A stretch of 64,000 nucleotides of DNA from Synechococcus sp. NOUM97013 (GTDB lineage Bacteria > Cyanobacteriota > Cyanobacteriia > PCC-6307 > Cyanobiaceae): assembly GCF_014279815.1 (NCBI RefSeq), contig NZ_CP047941.1, forward strand, positions 1,364,001-1,428,000. Reading direction: 5' to 3'. The first letter of the stretch is position 1, and each line of letters opens with the position of its first letter. Below the pieces are notes generated by a model that saw nothing but the letters and a program-made list of their open reading frames with translations, did not search any database and had not been told where the DNA came from. A program made the position numbers and the translations under genes. Of the stretch, positions 8,788 to 17,950 are shown piece after piece.

Positions 8788-9608
8788 CCGCAACACTCGT
8801 ACTGATCCTGCTTCTAGGCGGTGCCTGTGTGGGGAGTTTCATCAATGTGGTCGTCTGGCGCTTGCCCCGAGAAGAGTCGGTGGTGTGGCCCGGCAGTCAT
8901 TGCCCCCATTGCGGCCATTGCATTCGCTGGCACGACAATCTGCCTGTGCTGGGCTGGATGATCCTGCGCGGTCGCTGCCGCGATTGCCATCAGCCCATTG
9001 CTGGCCGTTACCCGCTGGTGGAGGCATTCACGGCGGGCATTTGGCTCAGCGCCGGCTGGGCCGTGGGCCTTGATGCACCCAGTGCAGCCGGACTGCCGGC
9101 GACCTTGACCCTGGGCACCGGCGTGGTGCTGGCCAGCCTGCTGCTGCCGCTGGTGCTGATCGATATCGATCACCTCTGGCTGCCGGAACCGCTCTGCCGC
9201 ACTGGCGTGATTCTTGGTTGGCTTGCCACGGCGTTGATGGTGACAGCCACAGTGCTCCCCGCATCCACCCTGCTCCATCACCTGATTGCAGCCGCAGCGG
9301 GTTTGGTGATTCTTGAGTCCCTCAGCGCTCTGGCTGAGCGCCTGGTAGGCCAACCGGCCCTCGGACTGGGTGACGCCAAACTCGCTGCGATGGCAGGGGC
9401 CTGGCTTGGGCTGGCAGGGCTTGGCATGGCCATGGGCATCGCCGTGATGACGGGTGCCCTGTTTGGCAGCATCGGCAGAATCAGCGGGCGCTTGAAGCCG
9501 AAACAACCCTTTCCCTTCGGACCATTCATCGCTCTGGGGATCTGGTTGGTCTGGCTGACGGGTCCTCAGTGGTGGTGGCAGAACTGGCTGATGCTTCTCC
9601 AGTTCTGA
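8784..9608 (+). CDS. pilD: Prepilin peptidase (type 4), PilD/GspO
   Basis: PilD cleaves and N-methylates type IV prepilins in the inner membrane. The 274-residue protein has the N-terminal GGACVGSFINVVVWRLPRE segment, a zinc-type four-Cys cluster (CPHC ... CRDC, about residues 39-70), and several membrane helices. The first catalytic Asp lies in VLIDIDHLWLP and the second in the GLGDAKL (GxGD) motif. GTG 8784 is the start closest to the family N-terminus. In this group PilD serves pili for DNA uptake or adhesion; no pilin gene is visible here. Confidence 0.92.
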   Translation: MTATLVLILLLGGACVGSFINVVVWRLPREESVVWPGSHCPHCGHCIRWHDNLPVLGWMILRGRCRDCHQPIAGRYPLVEAFTAGIWLSAGWAVGLDAPSAAGLPATLTLGTGVVLASLLLPLVLIDIDHLWLPEPLCRTGVILGWLATALMVTATVLPASTLLHHLIAAAAGLVILESLSALAERLVGQPALGLGDAKLAAMAGAWLGLAGLGMAMGIAVMTGALFGSIGRISGRLKPKQPFPFGPFIALGIWLVWLTGPQWWWQNWLMLLQF

Positions 9609-9777
9609 CGCTTCTTCAAGCCTGACGGTGCATGCGGTCGTCCGCAGGCTTGGAACCCCCGTTTTGTGCTGTTGAATACCGGTCGTCGCAAGACCCCTAA
9701 GATGGAGTGAGGTTCTTGCCTTCCACTGGGGTGGATCGATCTTCGGACCATGAACAGGTGGATGTTGGCCAAGACCC

Positions 9778-9800
9778 CCTGCGATCACTGAGTTCGCAGG
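9778..9800 (+). promoter_or_regulatory. Hairpin in the accD leader
   Basis: A perfect 7-bp stem (CCTGCGA at 9778-9784, TCGCAGG at 9794-9800) with a 9-base loop sits 23 bases before the accD start. The whole 215-base gap between pilD and accD has no convincing gene. The hairpin could affect translation of the TTG-initiated accD or be chance. Confidence 0.35.
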
Positions 9801-9823
9801 CCACGCGTGAGGAGTGAAAGGCC

Positions 9824-10705
9824 TTGAGTCTGTTCGACTGGTTCGCTGACCGCCGCAAGGGTCAGTCCGTGGTCAAGGTCAACCAAGAACCGGAAGACGG
9901 CGACGGGCTGTGGAGCAAATGTCCTGAATGCGGACAGGTTGTATATCGCAAGGACTTGTTGGCCAATGCCAGCGTCTGCAGCAACTGCGGCTACCACCAC
10001 CGCATCTTCAGTGCGGAACGCATTGCGGTGATTGCCGATGAAGGCAGTTTCGAAGCTCTTGATGAAGGTCTCACCCCCACCGACCCACTGGGCTTCAAAG
10101 ACCGTCGCGCCTACGCCGATCGCCTGAGAGAGACGCAGGCCGGAACGGGCTTGCGTGATGGTGTCATCACCGGCCTGTGTCGGGTCAACGACATCCCCAT
10201 GGCTCTCGCCGTGATGGATTTCCGCTTCATGGGCGGATCCATGGGTTCGGTCGTTGGCGAGAAGATCACGCGCCTGATCGAAATCGCCACTGCCGAACGC
10301 CTTCCTCTGCTGATCGTGTGTGCCTCCGGTGGGGCCCGCATGCAGGAAGGCATGCTCAGCCTGATGCAGATGGCGAAAATTTCAGGAGCTCTCGAGCGTC
10401 ATCGTGAGGCCGGCGTCCTTTACATGCCTCTGCTCACCCATCCGACCACCGGTGGTGTCACCGCCAGTTTCGCCATGCTTGGAGATCTGATCCTTGCCGA
10501 GCCGAAGGCGTTGATCGGTTTCGCCGGGCGGCGGGTGATCGAGCAAACGCTGCGAGAGAAGCTGCCAGACAATTTTCAGACAGCTGAGTATCTCCAGGAT
10601 CACGGTTTCGTCGACACGATCGTTCCCCGAACGCAGCTGAAATCCACCCTGACCTCCCTGCTCAAGCTGCACGGTTGTCGACCTGCGGTGACTGCTCAGC
10701 CGTGA
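9824..10705 (+). CDS. accD: Acetyl-CoA carboxylase carboxyltransferase subunit beta
   Basis: AccD is the beta half of the carboxyltransferase that moves CO2 from biotin to acetyl-CoA, making malonyl-CoA for fatty acids. The 293-residue protein shows the N-terminal zinc ribbon ([10 protein letters not shown]...CSNCGYHHR, residues about 32-60) and crotonase-fold motifs [49 protein letters not shown] and [11 protein letters not shown]. The start is TTG 9824; a GAGGAG-like stretch (gaggagtgaaagg) lies just upstream. The stop overlaps the next gene as GTGA. Confidence 0.96.
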   Translation: MSLFDWFADRRKGQSVVKVNQEPEDGDGLWSKCPECGQVVYRKDLLANASVCSNCGYHHRIFSAERIAVIADEGSFEALDEGLTPTDPLGFKDRRAYADRLRETQAGTGLRDGVITGLCRVNDIPMALAVMDFRFMGGSMGSVVGEKITRLIEIATAERLPLLIVCASGGARMQEGMLSLMQMAKISGALERHREAGVLYMPLLTHPTTGGVTASFAMLGDLILAEPKALIGFAGRRVIEQTLREKLPDNFQTAEYLQDHGFVDTIVPRTQLKSTLTSLLKLHGCRPAVTAQP

Positions 10706-11097
10706 TCGAACAAGTCCTCCGTCCCATCCGTCGCCTGCTCCTCTGGGTGCTGCTTCCCCTGCTGCTCACCCTCCAGGGCTCGCCAGCTCTTGCAGGGCCT
10801 GTGGACTGGAGAGAAGTGCCATCCACAGGCGACGGGCAGCAATGGTGGGATGCGGGAAGCGTGCGACGCACCCGCAATGACACCGTCAGCGTCCTGAGTC
10901 GCTACAGCCTGCGCACCGAGGATGACTCGCCAGCTCTCGGCACCCTTGTGGTGATGGAGATCGATTGCGATCAAACGCTGTACCGCGACATTCAAAAGAA
11001 TGGGCTGCCCAGGTTTCGCGCTGAGTGGGAAGCACCCGCCAATGATGATCTGATCAGCGAAGTCATCCAGGCGGTCTGCAGCTCCGGCCTGGCCTGA
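10702..11097 (+). CDS. Small exported hypothetical protein
   Basis: GTG 10702 overlaps the accD stop and gives a 131-residue product with a clear signal peptide: basic RPIRR, a hydrophobic run ([13 protein letters not shown]) and an ALA cleavage-type site near residue 31. The mature part ([21 protein letters not shown]... [11 protein letters not shown]) contains two well separated cysteines that could form a disulfide. It resembles small surface-adhesion-like cyanobacterial proteins whose mature part reads W.EVP.T..G.QWWD.GS; the role is unknown. Confidence 0.7.
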   Translation: MIEQVLRPIRRLLLWVLLPLLLTLQGSPALAGPVDWREVPSTGDGQQWWDAGSVRRTRNDTVSVLSRYSLRTEDDSPALGTLVVMEIDCDQTLYRDIQKNGLPRFRAEWEAPANDDLISEVIQAVCSSGLA

Positions 11098-11131
11098 CCC
11101 ACTTATCCACGACACAGCACTCGCGTTCACC

Positions 11132-12223
11132 ATGCCTTTCAGCCCGTCATCCAGCACTCCCATCGGGGTGGCGATCGCCGGGCTTGGCTTCGGCGAAGCC
11201 GTTCACCTGCCAGCACTGGCCGCCAATCCCGCTCTCGAAGCCGTCGCTCTGTGGCATCCGCGCCAAGAACGCCTGGATGCGGCCTGTGCCAGTTCAGGAC
11301 TCAAGGGCCACACCGACTGGGACGCGCTGCTGGCCGATCCAGCCGTTGACGCGGTGATCATCGCCACACCACCGCAGCCGCGTCATCCGCTGGCTCTACA
11401 AGCCCTGCAAGCGGGAAAGCACCTGCTGCTGGAAAAACCCGTGGCCTTGGATGCTCAACAGGTGGCGGAGCTTCAACGGGAAGCGATCCAACGCCGTTTA
11501 AGCGTTGCCGTTGATTTTGAATACCGAGCGGTTCCCCTCTTTCAACAGGCGGCACGCCTGCTGCAAGACGGAGCTGTGGGAACGCCGTGGTTGGTGAAAA
11601 TGGATTGGCTGATGAGCAGCCGTGCCAACCCCAATCGTGCCTGGAGCTGGTACTCCCAGGCTGATCAGGGTGGTGGTGTGATCGGAGCACTGGGAACGCA
11701 TGCCTTCGACACCCTGGCCTGGTTGGTGGGGCCGGTTCAACAGCTGCAAACCATCACGCGCACGGCCATCGCTGAGCGACCGGATGCACAGGGCCAACTG
11801 CGTACCGTCGATGCTGATGACATTGCACTGATCAACGCCGAGCTGTCGACCCATCAGGGCGGAACGGTGGCGGCACAAATTGCCTTGGCATCCGTGGCAC
11901 GCAACGGTCGTGGTTGCTGGCTCGAGATCTATGGATCCGAAGGAACGCTCGTGCTCGGCAGTGACAACCAGAAGGATTACGTGCACGGCTTCTCGCTCAC
12001 CTTGCATCGCGACGGCGAATCAACACGCAGCATCCAGGCCGATGAGGATCTCCGTTTTGCCACGACATGGAGCGACGGACGCGTCGCTCCCGTCTCCCGA
12101 CTGCAGGGCTGGTGGGCCGAAAGCATCGCTCGCGGCAATCCCATGGTTCCGGGACTGGCCGAAGGCCTGATCAGCCAGCAAGCCTGTGATCGCGCACTTC
12201 AGATTGCAGGAACCAGCGCCTGA
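11132..12223 (+). CDS. Gfo/Idh/MocA family NAD(P)-dependent oxidoreductase
   Basis: The 363-residue protein has the Rossmann start VAIAGLGFGEAVHLPALAAN, the VDAVIIATPPQPRHPLALQAL loop, the family signature KHLLLEKPVALDAQQV with the catalytic-type Lys-Pro pair, and a C-terminal alpha/beta domain with GGGVIGALGTHAFDTLAWLVG containing the conserved His. Family members oxidise or reduce sugars, inositols or biliverdin; the substrate cannot be told from sequence. It stands alone between the accD pair and fba. Confidence 0.88.
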   Translation: MPFSPSSSTPIGVAIAGLGFGEAVHLPALAANPALEAVALWHPRQERLDAACASSGLKGHTDWDALLADPAVDAVIIATPPQPRHPLALQALQAGKHLLLEKPVALDAQQVAELQREAIQRRLSVAVDFEYRAVPLFQQAARLLQDGAVGTPWLVKMDWLMSSRANPNRAWSWYSQADQGGGVIGALGTHAFDTLAWLVGPVQQLQTITRTAIAERPDAQGQLRTVDADDIALINAELSTHQGGTVAAQIALASVARNGRGCWLEIYGSEGTLVLGSDNQKDYVHGFSLTLHRDGESTRSIQADEDLRFATTWSDGRVAPVSRLQGWWAESIARGNPMVPGLAEGLISQQACDRALQIAGTSA

Positions 12224-12447
12224 GCCGCCGGATCCATCAGGGAGAGTTGCCGCTCCAACGAACGCACTGTTAACTAGATCACAGCAATCGGTGGTCTTCG
12301 CTGAAAACGGCCCGAATCCCAGGCAACCAGCGGCGGATGCCGGTTCCGCCCGAGCAACCGTCCAACGTGACATATTGAGCTTGTCACAGGTAAAGTCCCT
12401 GCTCTACGGACCTTGAGTCCGCTAGGGCTCTCTTTTGGACTTTTTCT

Positions 12448-13521
12448 ATGGCGCTCGTTCCGCTTCGGCTCCTGCTCGACCACGCCGCCGAGAACGGCTA
12501 CGGCATTCCTGCGTTCAACGTGAACAACCTGGAGCAGGTCCAGTCGATCATGGAAGCGGCCTACGAGACCGACAGCCCTGTGATCCTGCAGGCCTCCCGT
12601 GGTGCTCGCACCTATGCCGGTGAGAACTTCCTGCGCCACCTGATCCTGGCCGCGGTTGAGACCTACCCGGACATCCCTGTGGTGATGCACCAGGACCACG
12701 GCAACAGCCCTGCCACCTGCTTCGGTGCTGCTGCCAACGGCTTCACTTCCGTGATGATGGACGGCTCCCTCGAGGCCGACGCCAAGACCCCTGCTAGCTA
12801 CGACTACAACGTCAACGTCACCAAGGAAGTGGTGGATGTGGCCCACGCCATTGGCGTGAGCGTTGAAGGTGAGCTGGGTTGCCTGGGCTCCCTGGAAACC
12901 GGCAAGGGTGAAGCTGAAGACGGCCACGGTTTCGAGGGCGAGCTGTCCAAAGACCAGCTGCTCACCGACCCCGCTGAGGCTGCCGACTTCGTCGCCAAGA
13001 CCAAGGTTGATGCTCTGGCCATTGCCATCGGCACCAGCCACGGCGCCTACAAGTTCACCCGCAAGCCCACCGGCGAAGTGCTCGCCATCAGCCGGATCGC
13101 TGAAATCCACAAAGCCATCCCCAACACCCACCTGGTGATGCACGGCTCCTCCTCCGTTCCCCAGGAATGGCTGGAAATGATCAACAAGTACGGCGGTGCC
13201 ATTCCTGAGACCTACGGCGTTCCCGTCGAAGAAATCCAGGAAGGCATCCGCAACGGTGTGCGCAAGGTGAACATCGACACCGACAACCGTCTGGCTTTCA
13301 CCGCCGCAGTGCGCGAGGCCGCCATGGCTGATCCTGCCAACTTCGACCCCCGCCACTTCAACAAGCCGGCTCGGAAGTACATGAAGCAGGTCTGCCTGGA
13401 TCGCTACCAGCAATTTTGGGCTGCTGGCAACGCCAGCAAGATCAAGCAGCGTGACATCAACTACTACGCCGGTCTGTACGCCAAGGGCGAACTGGACCCC
13501 AAGACTGCTGTTGCTGCCTGA
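12448..13521 (+). CDS. fba: Class II fructose-bisphosphate aldolase, Calvin-cycle subtype
   Basis: The enzyme condenses DHAP with glyceraldehyde 3-phosphate or erythrose 4-phosphate in the Calvin cycle and glycolysis. The 357-residue protein shows [19 protein letters not shown], the zinc ligand region [55 protein letters not shown] and [14 protein letters not shown], then [20 protein letters not shown]. The gene is preceded by a 224-base non-coding stretch, probably promoter and leader, and followed by a strong terminator. Codon use is strongly biased to C-ending codons, as expected for a highly expressed gene. Confidence 0.97.
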   Translation: MALVPLRLLLDHAAENGYGIPAFNVNNLEQVQSIMEAAYETDSPVILQASRGARTYAGENFLRHLILAAVETYPDIPVVMHQDHGNSPATCFGAAANGFTSVMMDGSLEADAKTPASYDYNVNVTKEVVDVAHAIGVSVEGELGCLGSLETGKGEAEDGHGFEGELSKDQLLTDPAEAADFVAKTKVDALAIAIGTSHGAYKFTRKPTGEVLAISRIAEIHKAIPNTHLVMHGSSSVPQEWLEMINKYGGAIPETYGVPVEEIQEGIRNGVRKVNIDTDNRLAFTAAVREAAMADPANFDPRHFNKPARKYMKQVCLDRYQQFWAAGNASKIKQRDINYYAGLYAKGELDPKTAVAA

Positions 13522-13545
13522 TCATCAGGATCGAACAACTGATTC

Positions 13546-13572
13546 AAAGGGGGCCCGAAGGCCCCCTTTTTT
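13546..13572 (+). terminator. Intrinsic terminator of fba
   Basis: A perfect 10-bp stem (AAAGGGGGCC, 13546-13555, with its complement at 13560-13569) closes a CGAA loop and runs into a T tract (13567-13572). It lies 25 bases after the fba stop and also faces the end of the convergent gene. Confidence 0.95.
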
Positions 13573-13593
13573 ATGGCTGGTTGCTGGCAGGGA

Positions 13594-14733
13594 TCATGGA
13601 ATCTGGACATCCAAATCCATTCGATTATTGCCGCGATGGTTCTCCGCTTCGATCACGATCTCCTCGGGGTCTGCGATCACTGTGATCACCTGTTTTCCCG
13701 TTGGAAGGGGCAATGGCAAGGTGAATTCCTCATCATCACCTGCACTCAACCAGGGGATCCGGATGTAACGACGTGTGCTGTACCGGTCATTAATAACAAC
13801 GGCTACACCGACATCACTCACATCCATCTCGCCTGAATTCACAACGCGAAAATGAACGGATCCATTGTCATAACTCAAGTTTTCAATGGCCATATCGCTT
13901 CCGAGGGAACTGACGGACTGGAGTGGATACAACCAAAGCCGCTCCAATTGCTTGAGTCGAGTGGACGCATGTTCATGATGAAGATGTCCTCCGTAAGCCA
14001 GATCGGTGCTGCATCCATGGAGGTGCAAATGCGCACCTGGCTGCGGAACTGTGACGCGTCCTAGCTCAGGTTCGGTGTCAAAAAAACCACAGCAATCCCA
14101 GTGCATTGCACGTCCCAGATAACGGATTGGATCGATATTGTTTTCGGGTGGAAGTGGCGAGAGTCGATAGTGCTGCAACATGTCGTAGATGCTTTGACCT
14201 GCCCTTGAAGCCCCCGCTTCACTGGTGGCAACTTTCATGTTGCGCCGCTGCTGCCCCATGCAGAGCTTGGAGGCCACGGTGATCACCAATTCATGCCAGT
14301 GGGTCAACATCCGCACCCCGTAGATGGGAGCTATCTCAAGCATCCCGGAGCGCTGTCCTTGCGCAATCGCCTCAGCCACCAGAGTTTGGAGAGGCCTGTT
14401 CTCGATGGGGCCCAGCGCATCAAGCGTCACGGGGCGACGCAGGCTAGTTGCATCCCTTGTGAAGCACACATACGGGAAGTGACCACTTCCATCACCTGGA
14501 GTAAGCCGGATGATGCTGCCGTCGTGGGCGACACAACGCCAAATGGCAGATGTCGAAACGCTGTCCTGCAGAAAGGTCAGCTCCCCGTTGTCGATGCTGG
14601 TCGTGGTGCCAAGACCCAGCACGTCGCCTTTCAGCGGAATCCGTTCCAACGGGAGATGCTCGCGCACATCCCCCTGAATCAGGTCAGACACCGTGTTCGC
14701 AATGGTGAGATCGGCCACGAGAGTCAGTTGCAT
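13594..14733 (-). CDS. Acetolactate-decarboxylase-like protein with C-terminal CARDB-like domain
   Basis: The 379-residue product (ATG 14733; a TTG at 14778 would add 15 residues) has two parts. The N-terminal part resembles acetolactate decarboxylase (BudA): GDVLGLGTTTSIDNGELTFL matches the GLGT...DGEL region. HLHLHGCSTDLAYGGH contains HxH-x10-H (H237, H239, H250), the spacing of the BudA zinc ligands. From about residue 285 a beta-sandwich begins (VVNSGEMDVSDVGVAVVIN... EENHRGNN-like end) that resembles CARDB domains. A cytosolic ALDC would make acetoin; this one has no visible signal peptide and its substrate is not known. It follows the LD-carboxypeptidase on the same strand. Confidence 0.6.
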   Translation of the reverse strand: MQLTLVADLTIANTVSDLIQGDVREHLPLERIPLKGDVLGLGTTTSIDNGELTFLQDSVSTSAIWRCVAHDGSIIRLTPGDGSGHFPYVCFTRDATSLRRPVTLDALGPIENRPLQTLVAEAIAQGQRSGMLEIAPIYGVRMLTHWHELVITVASKLCMGQQRRNMKVATSEAGASRAGQSIYDMLQHYRLSPLPPENNIDPIRYLGRAMHWDCCGFFDTEPELGRVTVPQPGAHLHLHGCSTDLAYGGHLHHEHASTRLKQLERLWLYPLQSVSSLGSDMAIENLSYDNGSVHFRVVNSGEMDVSDVGVAVVINDRYSTRRYIRIPWLSAGDDEEFTLPLPLPTGKQVITVIADPEEIVIEAENHRGNNRMDLDVQIP

Positions 14734-14784
14734 TGCTCCATCGCTAGCGGCAAAGCTCGCGAAACACCACGGCTGCAACCTTGT

Positions 14785-15738
14785 TCAGGGCATCAGGCTG
14801 AGACGGCCACTCCTGCCATCCAGTTGCGCCAGAGCTCCCACAGGCAAGGCCTGGTTAGGGCGGCCATGTCCCACCGGCAGATTGAGCACGACGGGAATGT
14901 TCAGATCACCGAGGCGTTCCTCAAGGATCTCCTCCATCGTGAAATCACCAGGAAGGATGTCGTTCTCAGCCCAGCTAAAGCGACCGCAGCCCACACCTGC
15001 CAGGTGCTGCAACAGGCCTGCGCTGCGCCACTGAGTCAGCATCCTGTCCACCCGGTAAGGAGCTTCGCCCACGTCTTCCAACACCAGAATGGCTCCCTTT
15101 AAAGAAGGCAGCCAGGGCGTTCCGATCAGGTGGGTCGCCACTGTCAGGTTGGTCACCACAAGAGGGCCGCGTACGACCCCACCACGACACGGCTCACCCT
15201 GCAGGGGAGCCACCGGTCGCCCGGAAAGCAGATCCACCGTCCGTTGCCACTGGGCATCCATGCCGCCGCTGGATCCGTGGATCGCCCCCGGCAGGCCAGC
15301 AGCCCACTGGGCCAGTAGCAAGGAACTCATGTCGGAAAAGCCAAGACTCCACTTGGCAACTCGCGGAAAGCGAAAACCGGATTCGAGCACGCGGGCGGCC
15401 CCCCAGCCACCCCCAAGGGTGAGCACCGCATCGACGCTGGGATCACTCCAGGCCGCCGTCAGATCGTTGACCCGCTGCCGATCGGTGCCAGAGAAATAGC
15501 GCCATTGACGGGTGACAGCAGCGGGGATCTCCAGATGCCACTGCTGTTGATCACAACGGTCGCGCAACAGTTGAAGATCAATGGCGGGATCCATCCAGGT
15601 GCCAGGGTTCACAGCGCGGATGCGCGATCCAGGCTTCAGGGGTTTCAGCCTGCGCTGGACAGCCATAGCCCTAGGCGGGAGCAAGGCCGTGATGATCGTG
15701 GATGCCCCTGAAAGCAGCAGCGTCCGGCGGGTTGCCAT
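14785..15738 (-). CDS. LD-carboxypeptidase (peptidase family S66), exported
   Basis: S66 peptidases remove the terminal D-Ala from murein tetrapeptides. The 317-residue protein starts with [20 protein letters not shown], a Tat- or Sec-like signal ending near the AMA site. It then has the S66 pattern: LTLGGGWGAARVLE, SLGFSDMSSLLLAQW (nucleophile Ser), LVLEDVGEAPYRVDRML (catalytic Glu) and LNLPVGHGRPNQALPVG (catalytic His). The start overlaps the purQ stop region by one base. Its placement behind purine genes is probably operon convenience. Confidence 0.88.
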   Translation of the reverse strand: MATRRTLLLSGASTIITALLPPRAMAVQRRLKPLKPGSRIRAVNPGTWMDPAIDLQLLRDRCDQQQWHLEIPAAVTRQWRYFSGTDRQRVNDLTAAWSDPSVDAVLTLGGGWGAARVLESGFRFPRVAKWSLGFSDMSSLLLAQWAAGLPGAIHGSSGGMDAQWQRTVDLLSGRPVAPLQGEPCRGGVVRGPLVVTNLTVATHLIGTPWLPSLKGAILVLEDVGEAPYRVDRMLTQWRSAGLLQHLAGVGCGRFSWAENDILPGDFTMEEILEERLGDLNIPVVLNLPVGHGRPNQALPVGALAQLDGRSGRLSLMP

Positions 15739-16388
15739 CAGCCCAGAAGGGCTTCCAACATGCGGCGGCCGTCGGTTCCTCCCGTGGCCGGATCACAGGC
15801 CCGTTCCGGGTGGGGCATCAGGCCAAGCACAGTGCCGCTGGCATTGGTGATCCCTGCGATGTCGCGCACCGATCCATTGGGGTTGTCGCCATAGCTCAGC
15901 GCGATGGCGTCATCGTCCTGAAGCTGCTTCAGGGTGTCATCGCTGCACTGGTAGCGGCCCTCACCGTGGGCGATCGGCAGGGTCAGGGCCCCGTCGTTGT
16001 ACCCCCGCATCCATGCCGTGCGTTGGCTCACGACCTTGAGGACTGCGTCTTCACAGATGAAGTGCAGATCGCTGTTCCGGGTGAGTGCACCAGGAAGGAG
16101 CCCCAGCTCCGTGAGCACCTGAAATCCGTTGCAGATGCCGAGCACGCGTCCGCCCTTGGCAGCAAAGTCGATCAGGGACTGAAGGGCTGGCGCAAAGCGG
16201 GCGATCGCACCGCAGCGCAGATAGTCGCCATAACTGAAGCCACCAGGCAGAACGATGGCGTCGAAGCCGCTTAGGTCGGTCTCTTCATGCCAGACCCGGC
16301 GGGTGCTCATGCCCAGGCATCCCTCCGTTGCCCATTGCACATCCCGATCACAGTTCGAGCCAGGAAAAACGATGACCCCGATGCTCAT
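15738..16388 (-). CDS. purQ: Phosphoribosylformylglycinamidine synthase, glutaminase subunit PurQ
   Basis: PurQ releases ammonia from glutamine for FGAM formation by PurL in purine synthesis. The 216-residue class I amidotransferase shows [33 protein letters not shown], the nucleophile elbow [11 protein letters not shown] (Cys), [10 protein letters not shown], and the His-Glu end [12 protein letters not shown]. The start overlaps purS as ATGA. PurL is not in the window. Confidence 0.96.
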   Translation of the reverse strand: MSIGVIVFPGSNCDRDVQWATEGCLGMSTRRVWHEETDLSGFDAIVLPGGFSYGDYLRCGAIARFAPALQSLIDFAAKGGRVLGICNGFQVLTELGLLPGALTRNSDLHFICEDAVLKVVSQRTAWMRGYNDGALTLPIAHGEGRYQCSDDTLKQLQDDDAIALSYGDNPNGSVRDIAGITNASGTVLGLMPHPERACDPATGGTDGRRMLEALLG

Positions 16389-16639
16389 GACTGGCTCAGC
16401 TCCAGCGTCCAGTTTTCAATCACAGGATTGGCCAGCAAGCGGTCGCTGAGGAGTTCAAGACGACGGCGTGCCTCGGCTTCATCAGGAGCCTCCAGCTCCA
16501 GTTCCACAGCCTTACCGATACGCAGACGTTCAACACCATCAACGCCCAGGCGGGCCGAGGCGGCCCGTGCGGCTTCACCAGCTGGATCGAGAACCGATGG
16601 GCGCAGATGCACCAGAACACGGGCTTGATAAAGCGGCAC
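16385..16639 (-). CDS. purS: Phosphoribosylformylglycinamidine synthase subunit PurS
   Basis: PurS bridges PurQ and PurL in the three-part FGAM synthase. The start is taken at GTG 16639 ([20 protein letters not shown]), giving 84 residues, the normal size; longer frames would add about 40 unrelated residues. The family pattern [19 protein letters not shown], followed by [11 protein letters not shown] and [14 protein letters not shown], is complete. It overlaps purQ by four bases. Confidence 0.92.
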   Translation of the reverse strand: MPLYQARVLVHLRPSVLDPAGEAARAASARLGVDGVERLRIGKAVELELEAPDEAEARRRLELLSDRLLANPVIENWTLELSQS

Positions 16640-16740
16640 GAGCACCGAGCAGGGATTGTTAAATCTTGCCAGGCCAGGTGACCGCTCTTCCGCTGACGCT
16701 TGCACGTTGAAAGCAGAGCCATTCATCCCGAGGCCTGCCC

Positions 16741-17091
16741 GTGCATGCACCACTGGTTCCAGCACTGATTCGTGTGGTGCCGACGCTGGTGCTGATGAGC
16801 CTGGGGCTGACCTGCAGCGTCAACGGGCAGCCGCAGCTCTCACTGCCAATGGAGTGCCGCCAGCAGAAGCAGGCCTGGCAACCCTGCCGCTATGAAAGCG
16901 AACAACCAGGGGCCCGCTGGCGGCTGGCCTTTCAAAACCACACCGTGCACTTTCGCCATGACGGCACTGGACTGATGCACATGCAGATGGGAGATCAGGC
17001 CGCCTGGACCACTGTTCAGGCGCGATGGATCGCCGAAGGCACGCTTTGCTGGAACGACGTCTGCGCACGGGGCGACATCCCCCTCGACTAG
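16741..17091 (+). CDS. Small exported hypothetical protein
   Basis: GTG 16741 gives 116 residues with an N-terminal hydrophobic stretch (ALIRVVPTLVLMSLGLTCS) and a mature part with Cys pairs (MECRQQKQAWQPCRYE and LCWNDVCARGD). The spaced cysteines suggest disulfides in the periplasm or thylakoid lumen. It is divergent from purS. No family is recognised; a later start at ATG 16795 would remove the hydrophobic region and is less likely. Confidence 0.6.
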   Translation: MHAPLVPALIRVVPTLVLMSLGLTCSVNGQPQLSLPMECRQQKQAWQPCRYESEQPGARWRLAFQNHTVHFRHDGTGLMHMQMGDQAAWTTVQARWIAEGTLCWNDVCARGDIPLD

Positions 17092-17135
17092 TTCGACTTC
17101 TTTTCGACGCGTTCCCGCCATCAGGCGAGTCCGCG

Positions 17136-17357
17136 TCACTCCCAGGACACGGTGCAGCGATAGTGGTCAATATTGGCCACATCGATTTCCCTGCATGAAG
17201 TGTCGGTAATCGTTTTGCCCTGAGGCACGCGTGACGTGGCTCTTGTGATGGCGAGATCACGGTCCACGGCTTCAACGGTGACCTGACCTGCATGGACACT
17301 CAACACGCCCAAACCGAGAAGCGCGGAAACAGCCATCAACCGGGTGAACACAAGCAT
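17136..17357 (-). CDS. Small exported hypothetical protein (73 aa)
   Basis: The product from ATG 17357 (or GTG 17360) has a signal peptide (LVFTRLMAVSALLGLGVLSVHA) and a short mature domain with two cysteines (TSCREIDVANIDHYRCTVSW). It is convergent with the preceding plus-strand gene. The function is unknown. Confidence 0.6.
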   Translation of the reverse strand: MLVFTRLMAVSALLGLGVLSVHAGQVTVEAVDRDLAITRATSRVPQGKTITDTSCREIDVANIDHYRCTVSWE

Positions 17358-17504
17358 CACTGGTGGTGCGGATCTCCACTGGTTAGCAACGCTCTGTCCA
17401 AAAGCACGCTCAACCCACCGATCCGGTCATCCATGGCCCTTATCAAAGCCATCACGAACCGGTTCACAGTCAACATCGTTGTGTGATTCAGTTCGATCTT
17501 TCAT

Positions 17505-17858
17505 TCACTCACACAAATCACTCAAGCCTGAAAGGCGACATTGGCTCAGGGTCATTGCAAAAATGATGGTGTTGTGATTCTGCAGATTCTTCAAAGCGAA
17601 GGAACCGGCATAGCCCCGCAGAATCCATTCACCACCGCGAGAGTCGGTGTAGTAGCCAACATTTTTGGCCACACCGGGGCGTTGCAATGTGAAGACATCG
17701 CTGAGCCCATCGATCCATTCCAGCCTGAACGTGCCACAGGGTGCTTGTGTGCAAAGAAACTGGCGTCTGCAGGCAATGCTCTTGTTGTTGTAAAGACAGT
17801 TATTCCAGGCCTCGTGTTCCCCCAGTGAAAGCAACACCGAAACCAACAACGTCAGCAT
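17505..17858 (-). CDS. Small hypothetical protein, cysteine-containing
   Basis: ATG 17858 yields 117 residues beginning MLTLLVSVLLSLGEHEAW, a short hydrophobic N-terminus that could be a signal peptide, then NNCLYNNKSIACRRQFLCTQAPCGTF with four closely spaced cysteines, and a C-terminal pair (QCRLSGLSDLCE). The alternative in-frame start at 17888 adds 10 residues. It is the third small secreted-looking protein in a row here. It is not recognised as a known family. Confidence 0.55.
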   Translation of the reverse strand: MLTLLVSVLLSLGEHEAWNNCLYNNKSIACRRQFLCTQAPCGTFRLEWIDGLSDVFTLQRPGVAKNVGYYTDSRGGEWILRGYAGSFALKNLQNHNTIIFAMTLSQCRLSGLSDLCE

Positions 17859-17950
17859 GACCTGCCCATCGGAGCGTTGATGGAACAAGTAGCGACGCTG
17901 AGATCCATCGCAGCCTGATGGCTGGTTTGTCTTTTGTGATTCCCACCAGA

